From: an uncultured Blastocatellia bacterium
GTDB lineage: Bacteria; Acidobacteriota; Blastocatellia; HR10
Length of the DNA: 64,000 nt
Assembly (NCBI GenBank): GCA_937934295.1
Contig: CALHAI010000003.1
Span: 205,098-269,097 of the forward strand
Direction: 5' to 3'
The position numbers and the translations under genes were made by a program. Numbering within the stretch: position 1 is the first letter of the stretch; every line of letters begins with the position of its first letter. Below the pieces are notes generated by a model. The model worked only from the letters and a program-made list of their open reading frames with translations. It was not told the origin of the DNA and made no database searches. This document shows, piece by piece, positions 60,124 to 64,000 of this stretch.

Positions 60124-62514
60124 ATGGCCTTTGAGATCATCGGCAAGCCGCTGCCGAAAATAGATGCGCTTCCCAAGTGCACGGGGGAGACGCGCTATGC
60201 GGACGATCTGCAGTTGCCGCGTATGCTCTACGCGAAGATCCTACGCAGCCCGCATGCGCATGCGCGCATTCGGCGGATAGACGTGAGCCGAGCGCGGGCG
60301 CTGCCGGGCGTCTATGCCGTCATCACCGGGCGCGATCTCCCGACCCGCTTCGGGATCCTGCCGGTCAGTCAAGACGAAGAAGCCCTCTGCGCGGAGAAGG
60401 TGCGGTTCGTGGGCGATCCTGTAGCTGCCGTCGCCGCCACTGACGAGTGGATCGCTGAAGAGGCACTGCGGCTCATCGACGTCGAGTACGAACTGTTGCC
60501 CGCCCTTTTGACGTTGGAGGAGGCGCTCAGGGAGTCCTCCGTGCGCATCCATGACTACGGAGATGGGCCGAATATCCATAAGATGATCTCGTTGGAGTTC
60601 GGCGATGTGGAAGAGGGGTTCGCGCAGGCGGACTATGTGCGCGAGGACATCTTCTTCTATGCCGGGAGCACGCACCTGCCGCTGGAACAACACGCCGCCG
60701 TAGCGCAATATGGGCCTGACGGGAAACTCACGCTCTGGAGCAGCACGCAAACGCCCCATTATGTGCATCGTGCTTTGGCGAAAGTGCTCGGGTTACCCCC
60801 CAGCCATATTCGCGTGATCGCTACGCCGGTCGGCGGGGGGTTCGGCGGCAAGAGCGATCCGTTCTCGCATGAGATCGTCGTAGCGAAATTGGCCATGCTG
60901 ACCGGCCGTCCGGTGAAGATCACGCTCACGCGCGAGGAGGTCTTCTACGTGCATCGGGGGCGTCATCCTGTGCTGATGTGGATCAAGACGGGGGTCCGAC
61001 GCGATGGAACGATCATGGCCATGCACGTCCGGTCGTTCCTTGATGGGGGCGCCTACGGCAGCTATGGCGTCGTGACGGCCTATTACACGGGCGCGCTGCA
61101 GACGGTCACCTACAAGATCCCGCGTTACAAGTTTGAAGGCGTACGAGTCTTCACGAACAAGCCGCCCTGCGGCCCCAAGCGAGGACACGGGACGCCGCAG
61201 CCACGTTTCGCTCTGGAAGTCCACCTGGACAAGATCGCCGAGGACCTCGAGCTCGATCCCATCGAGATGCGTCGACGTCAGATCGTCGAGGCGCCATCGC
61301 TCACGGTGAACTGGCTGCGTATTTCCAGTTGCGGACTCCGCGCGTGCATAGATCGCGTCGTCGAGGCGTCGGGATTTCGCGAGAAGTTCCGGCGGCTACC
61401 TTTCGGCCATGGAGTTGGATTCGCCTGTAGCACGTACTTGAGTGGTGCCGGTTTGCCGATCTATTGGAACGACATGCCCCATTCGGGCGTGCAAATCAAG
61501 ATTGATCGAGGAGGGGGAGTAACCGTCTTCTGCGGGAGCACGGACATCGGGCAAGGATCCGACTCCATCTTGGCGTATATCGTCGCCGAGGTCCTCGGGA
61601 TCCTCCCTGAAGATATTCGCGTCGTGACGGCGGATACGGATCTGACGCCGGTGGATTTGGGCAGCTATTCGAGTCGCGTGACCGTCATGACCGGGAATGC
61701 GGCTGTGGAAGCGGCGGAGAAACTCCGGCGATTGCTTTTTCGCGCGGCGGCCGAACGGCTCGATGTCCCCGAGGAGCAGCTCATGGCGCGCGCACGACGC
61801 ATCTTCGATCAGGCCGATCCGGAGCGCGGGCTCGATTTCGCCGAAGCCGCTCAGCTCGCCGAAGCGCGATTCGGAACCTTGGGAGCCGTTGGCAGCTACA
61901 AACCGCCGAAGTCGCCCGGGCGATATAAGGGAGCGGGCGTAGGGCCGTCACCATCCTACAGCTACTCAGCGTGCGTGATACAAGTGCGGGTGGATCCCGA
62001 GACCGGTTTCGTTCAAGTCGAGAAGGTATGGATCGCTCATGACGTCGGACGCGTGATCAACCCGCGCTTGGTCGAGGGGCAAATCCACGGGAGTGTCTAC
62101 ATGGGGTTGGGCGAAGCGCTCATGGAGGAGCAAACCTTTCGCTCGCGCCTCGGCTTACATAAGGCCCCTTCGATGCTCGACTACAAGAGCCCGACGCCGC
62201 TGGAGATGCCCGAGGTGGAGTGTTTTTTGATTGAGACTGATGATCCGAACGGTCCGTTCGGGGCCAAGGAAGCCGGACAAGGCCCCTTGCTCCCGGTCCC
62301 CCCGGCCGTTGCCAATGCCGTCTATGACGCCATTGGTGTCCGCGTTGACGAGTTGCCCATTACTCCGGAGAAGATCCTCAAGGGGTTGGAAGACAAAGCG
62401 CGTGGAGGATCGGGTCGCGTCGGTCCGAAGTCCATCCCCTCGCTCGCGTGGCCGGAGCCGATTCGCGTCGAGCCTCCACCGGAATGGCGGGATGTCCCGA
62501 CGCGTTCTTCATGA
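60124..62514 (+). CDS. Molybdenum hydroxylase large subunit, 4-hydroxybenzoyl-CoA reductase HcrA-like
   Basis: A 796-residue molybdopterin-binding catalytic subunit. Recognised motifs include KCTGETRYADDL at the start, TPVGGGFGGKSDPFSHE in the Moco domain, CGPKRGHGTPQPRFALE around the active site, GSTDIGQGSD, and HDVGRVINPRLVEGQIHG. Near the C-terminus GPFGAKEAGQGPL has Gln719 where family members carry the catalytic Glu that activates the Mo ligand. Partner subunits point to a 4-hydroxybenzoyl-CoA reductase-like enzyme; the substrate is not proven. It starts 12 nt after the small subunit. Confidence 0.92.
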   Translation: MAFEIIGKPLPKIDALPKCTGETRYADDLQLPRMLYAKILRSPHAHARIRRIDVSRARALPGVYAVITGRDLPTRFGILPVSQDEEALCAEKVRFVGDPVAAVAATDEWIAEEALRLIDVEYELLPALLTLEEALRESSVRIHDYGDGPNIHKMISLEFGDVEEGFAQADYVREDIFFYAGSTHLPLEQHAAVAQYGPDGKLTLWSSTQTPHYVHRALAKVLGLPPSHIRVIATPVGGGFGGKSDPFSHEIVVAKLAMLTGRPVKITLTREEVFYVHRGRHPVLMWIKTGVRRDGTIMAMHVRSFLDGGAYGSYGVVTAYYTGALQTVTYKIPRYKFEGVRVFTNKPPCGPKRGHGTPQPRFALEVHLDKIAEDLELDPIEMRRRQIVEAPSLTVNWLRISSCGLRACIDRVVEASGFREKFRRLPFGHGVGFACSTYLSGAGLPIYWNDMPHSGVQIKIDRGGGVTVFCGSTDIGQGSDSILAYIVAEVLGILPEDIRVVTADTDLTPVDLGSYSSRVTVMTGNAAVEAAEKLRRLLFRAAAERLDVPEEQLMARARRIFDQADPERGLDFAEAAQLAEARFGTLGAVGSYKPPKSPGRYKGAGVGPSPSYSYSACVIQVRVDPETGFVQVEKVWIAHDVGRVINPRLVEGQIHGSVYMGLGEALMEEQTFRSRLGLHKAPSMLDYKSPTPLEMPEVECFLIETDDPNGPFGAKEAGQGPLLPVPPAVANAVYDAIGVRVDELPITPEKILKGLEDKARGGSGRVGPKSIPSLAWPEPIRVEPPPEWRDVPTRSS

Positions 62515-62524
62515 AGGGGGGACC

Positions 62525-63535
62525 ATGCTTCGTCTTCCGCCATTTCAATACTTCGCACCGCGATCGCTCGATGAAGCACTCCGGATCTTGAGCGATCATG
62601 GTCCGGAGGCGCAGATCGTCGCCGGGGGGACGGATCTCTATCCCAAGATGAAGCGACGGCAGATCCAACCGCGAGCCCTCGTCAGTGTACGGCGCATCCC
62701 CGAATTGTCGCACATCGCGTGGATGGCGCACGATGGCGTGACGCTGGGAGCTGGTGTCACGCTCGCGCGCGTGCTCGCGTGTGAGAACCTGGCGATCGCG
62801 TATCCAGCCCTCGCTCGCGCCTGCGCAGGGATCGCTCATCCGCCGATTCGTTCAATGGGGACGATCGGTGGTAACCTGTGCATAGATACGCGATGCACTT
62901 ATTACGACCAGACGTTCTTCTGGCGTGAAGCGCTCGGATTCTGTTTGAAGAAGGGAGGAACGGTTTGTCCCGTCGCGCCAGGGGGAACGCGATGCTGGGC
63001 GGTCTCGTCGTCCGATGGAGCTCCGGTGATGATCGCTTTAGGCGCTCAGCTTCGCCTCATCGGTCCGCATGGGGAACGGACGATCGCCGCTGAGGAGTTC
63101 TATCGCGATGACGGGATTCAGTATCTGGCCAAAGCGCCTGAGGAGATCCTCGTCGAGGTGAGGCTCCCATGCCGGGAAGGATGGAGAAGCACGTATTGGA
63201 AGTTGCGCCGGCGAGGAGCCATCGACTTCCCCGTCCTAGGTATCGCCGTAGCTGTGTGTATGGAATCGGGACGATGCCGAGAAGCCCGCATCGTCCTTGG
63301 GGCCGTCGGGTCGTGTCCGAAACGGATTCGCGAAGCGGAGGGCATTTTAGAGGGGAATCCGCTTGAGCCAGACGTCATTGAAGCCGCCGCGCGTGCTGTC
63401 TCTCGCGCGATCCGCCCGCTCGAGAATACCGACTTCCTTCACCTCTACCGCAAGAAAGTGGCCTCGGTTTTCGCTCAACGAGCCTTGCACGAGCTCGCCG
63501 GTACCCCCCTCACCGGGGGATTGTCCGGGACGTGA
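62525..63535 (+). CDS. Molybdenum hydroxylase FAD subunit with extra [4Fe-4S] insertion, HcrB-like
   Basis: A 336-residue FAD subunit. FAD is bound by IVAGGTDLYP and GTIGGNLC. Directly after the second motif lies an insertion with Cys124, Cys140, Cys148 and Cys157. The spacing x15, x7, x8 is the same as recalled for the [4Fe-4S] ligands of Thauera aromatica 4-hydroxybenzoyl-CoA reductase beta subunit (Cys122, 138, 146, 155), and surrounding residues (YYDQ, GFCLKKGG) also agree. That cluster lets the enzyme accept low-potential ferredoxin electrons for reductive dehydroxylation. AAGGGGGG precedes the ATG. Confidence 0.93.
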   Translation: MLRLPPFQYFAPRSLDEALRILSDHGPEAQIVAGGTDLYPKMKRRQIQPRALVSVRRIPELSHIAWMAHDGVTLGAGVTLARVLACENLAIAYPALARACAGIAHPPIRSMGTIGGNLCIDTRCTYYDQTFFWREALGFCLKKGGTVCPVAPGGTRCWAVSSSDGAPVMIALGAQLRLIGPHGERTIAAEEFYRDDGIQYLAKAPEEILVEVRLPCREGWRSTYWKLRRRGAIDFPVLGIAVAVCMESGRCREARIVLGAVGSCPKRIREAEGILEGNPLEPDVIEAAARAVSRAIRPLENTDFLHLYRKKVASVFAQRALHELAGTPLTGGLSGT

Positions 63536-63579
63536 ATGCCGTGCCATAATTGAGTGAAGTGTTCGGGAGGACGACGCCA

Positions 63580-64000
63580 ATGAGGGAAGAATTCTTGGAA
63601 CTTCTGCGGACGGATCACGCTTTTCGCGATGAGGTGCGCCGTCACCTTTTGACGGAGGAACTGCTGGCGCTTCCCATTGCATTCGAGCGATTGGTGGCGC
63701 TCGTTCGAGAGGCGGTGACCATGCTCACCAGACTTGCTGAGACAGTCCAACATTTGGCCGAAGCGCAGGCGCGGACGGAAGAGCGTGTGGGGCGATTGGA
63801 AGAGCGGATAGGACATGTCGAGGAACAGGTGGGACGGTTAGAGGAAGCCATGGTACGGATGGCCGAAGTGCAGGTGCAAGCGGGTGAGCGGGCGGCACAG
63901 GTGGAGGAAGCGATGGCGCGACTGACGGAGGCGCAGGCGCAGGCGGACGAGCGGATGGCGCGGATGGAGGAAGCGATGGCGCGACTGACGGAGGCGCAGG
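63580..64000 (+). CDS. Coiled-coil protein with 21-residue repeats (3' truncated by window edge)
   Basis: The frame runs off the window, so only the first 140 residues are seen. A short helical N-terminus (MREEFLELLRTDHAFRDEVRR) precedes a continuous heptad coiled coil rich in Ala, Glu, Gln and Arg. From about residue 45 it becomes near-repetitive with units such as LTEAQAQADERMARMEEAMAR. Similar proteins in thermophiles end in a PD-(D/E)XK nuclease-like domain (DUF3782 type), but that part would lie outside the window. GGGAGG lies 11 nt before the ATG. No transmembrane segment is visible. Confidence 0.8.
   Translation, partial: MREEFLELLRTDHAFRDEVRRHLLTEELLALPIAFERLVALVREAVTMLTRLAETVQHLAEAQARTEERVGRLEERIGHVEEQVGRLEEAMVRMAEVQVQAGERAAQVEEAMARLTEAQAQADERMARMEEAMARLTEAQ
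63902..64000 (+). repeat. 63-bp tandem repeat within the coiled-coil gene
   Basis: The 36 bases at 63902-63937 recur identically at 63965-64000, a period of 63 bp or 21 residues (three heptads). The intervening sequence is partly similar. The exact DNA identity points to recent slippage or recombination rather than old protein-level repetition. The array probably continues past the window edge. Confidence 0.75.

Overview
The window is GC-rich, densely packed bacterial chromosome with no phage, insertion sequence, CRISPR array or plasmid signature. It encodes outer-membrane proteins (a TonB-dependent receptor of the Oar/carboxypeptidase-regulatory type), heptose and GT9 genes of a Gram-negative envelope, a Ser/Thr kinase joined to a TolB-like domain and HEAT repeats, secreted amidohydrolases, and both family 4 and family 5 iron-sulfur uracil-DNA glycosylases. 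Together these suggest a thermophilic member of the Acidobacteriota. This is an inference from gene content; no rRNA is present to test it. Spacing is tight, many neighbours overlap by ATGA, and promoters show a TTG-rich -35 box and TANNNT -10 box 17-18 bp apart.

Layout. 1-339 is the tail of a glycosyltransferase. 779-7463 is a minus-strand glycan operon: a GT4 fused to a predicted alpha/alpha-toroid domain, two tandem GH130 beta-mannoside phosphorylase-like enzymes, a second GT4 and a clan GH-A glycosidase, all behind one promoter. 7460-13582 (minus) runs hslV-hslU, an FN3 lipoprotein, a fumarylacetoacetase-family enzyme, a 4-hydroxy-2-oxoglutarate aldolase-like enzyme, a ferredoxin and UDG family 5. 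13676-17672 (plus) holds an unknown protein, two GT9 heptosyltransferase-like genes flanking a Trm112-like protein, and the heptose-7-phosphate kinase. An acyl-CoA dehydrogenase (minus) ends stop-to-stop against it.

19025-27431 (plus) carries an M16 peptidase, an MBL hydrolase, purB-purS-purQ, a patatin, a small diheme cytochrome-like protein, an aldehyde dehydrogenase and alanine dehydrogenase. 27748-34778 (minus) carries the Oar-like receptor, a secreted amidohydrolase, a Tat-exported M24 homologue with altered metal ligands and a membrane HEAT/lipoyl-like protein. A CusF-SCO1 lipoprotein is divergent from that last gene. 35776-43588 (minus) is a seven-gene run: Rhizobium etli-type asparaginase, PLP lyase/aminotransferase, MsbA-like ABC exporter, YicC, gmk, coaBC and UDG family 4.

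43741-46143 is a fusion of a class C beta-lactamase-like domain to a NamZ-like exo-muramidase. 46165-50887 (minus) is an exopolysaccharide group (polyprenyl-P sugar transferase, GT4, methyltransferase) headed by a beta-hydroxyacid dehydrogenase. 51035-56074 (plus) holds the kinase, a ROK sugar kinase, a DapB-like amino-acid dehydrogenase and a D-amino-acid transaminase. 56167-63535 centres on a three-subunit molybdenum hydroxylase whose FAD subunit has the four-cysteine 4Fe-4S insertion known from 4-hydroxybenzoyl-CoA reductase. It comes with an XdhC maturation factor, a TetR regulator with a clear operator, an MFS exporter and tRNA-Gln(CUG). The window ends inside a coiled-coil gene built from 63-bp repeats.

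The best candidates for undescribed biology are the GH130/GT4-toroid glycan operon, the TetR-controlled 4-hydroxybenzoyl-CoA-reductase-like enzyme, the NamZ fusion and the metal-ligand-depleted M24 protein.
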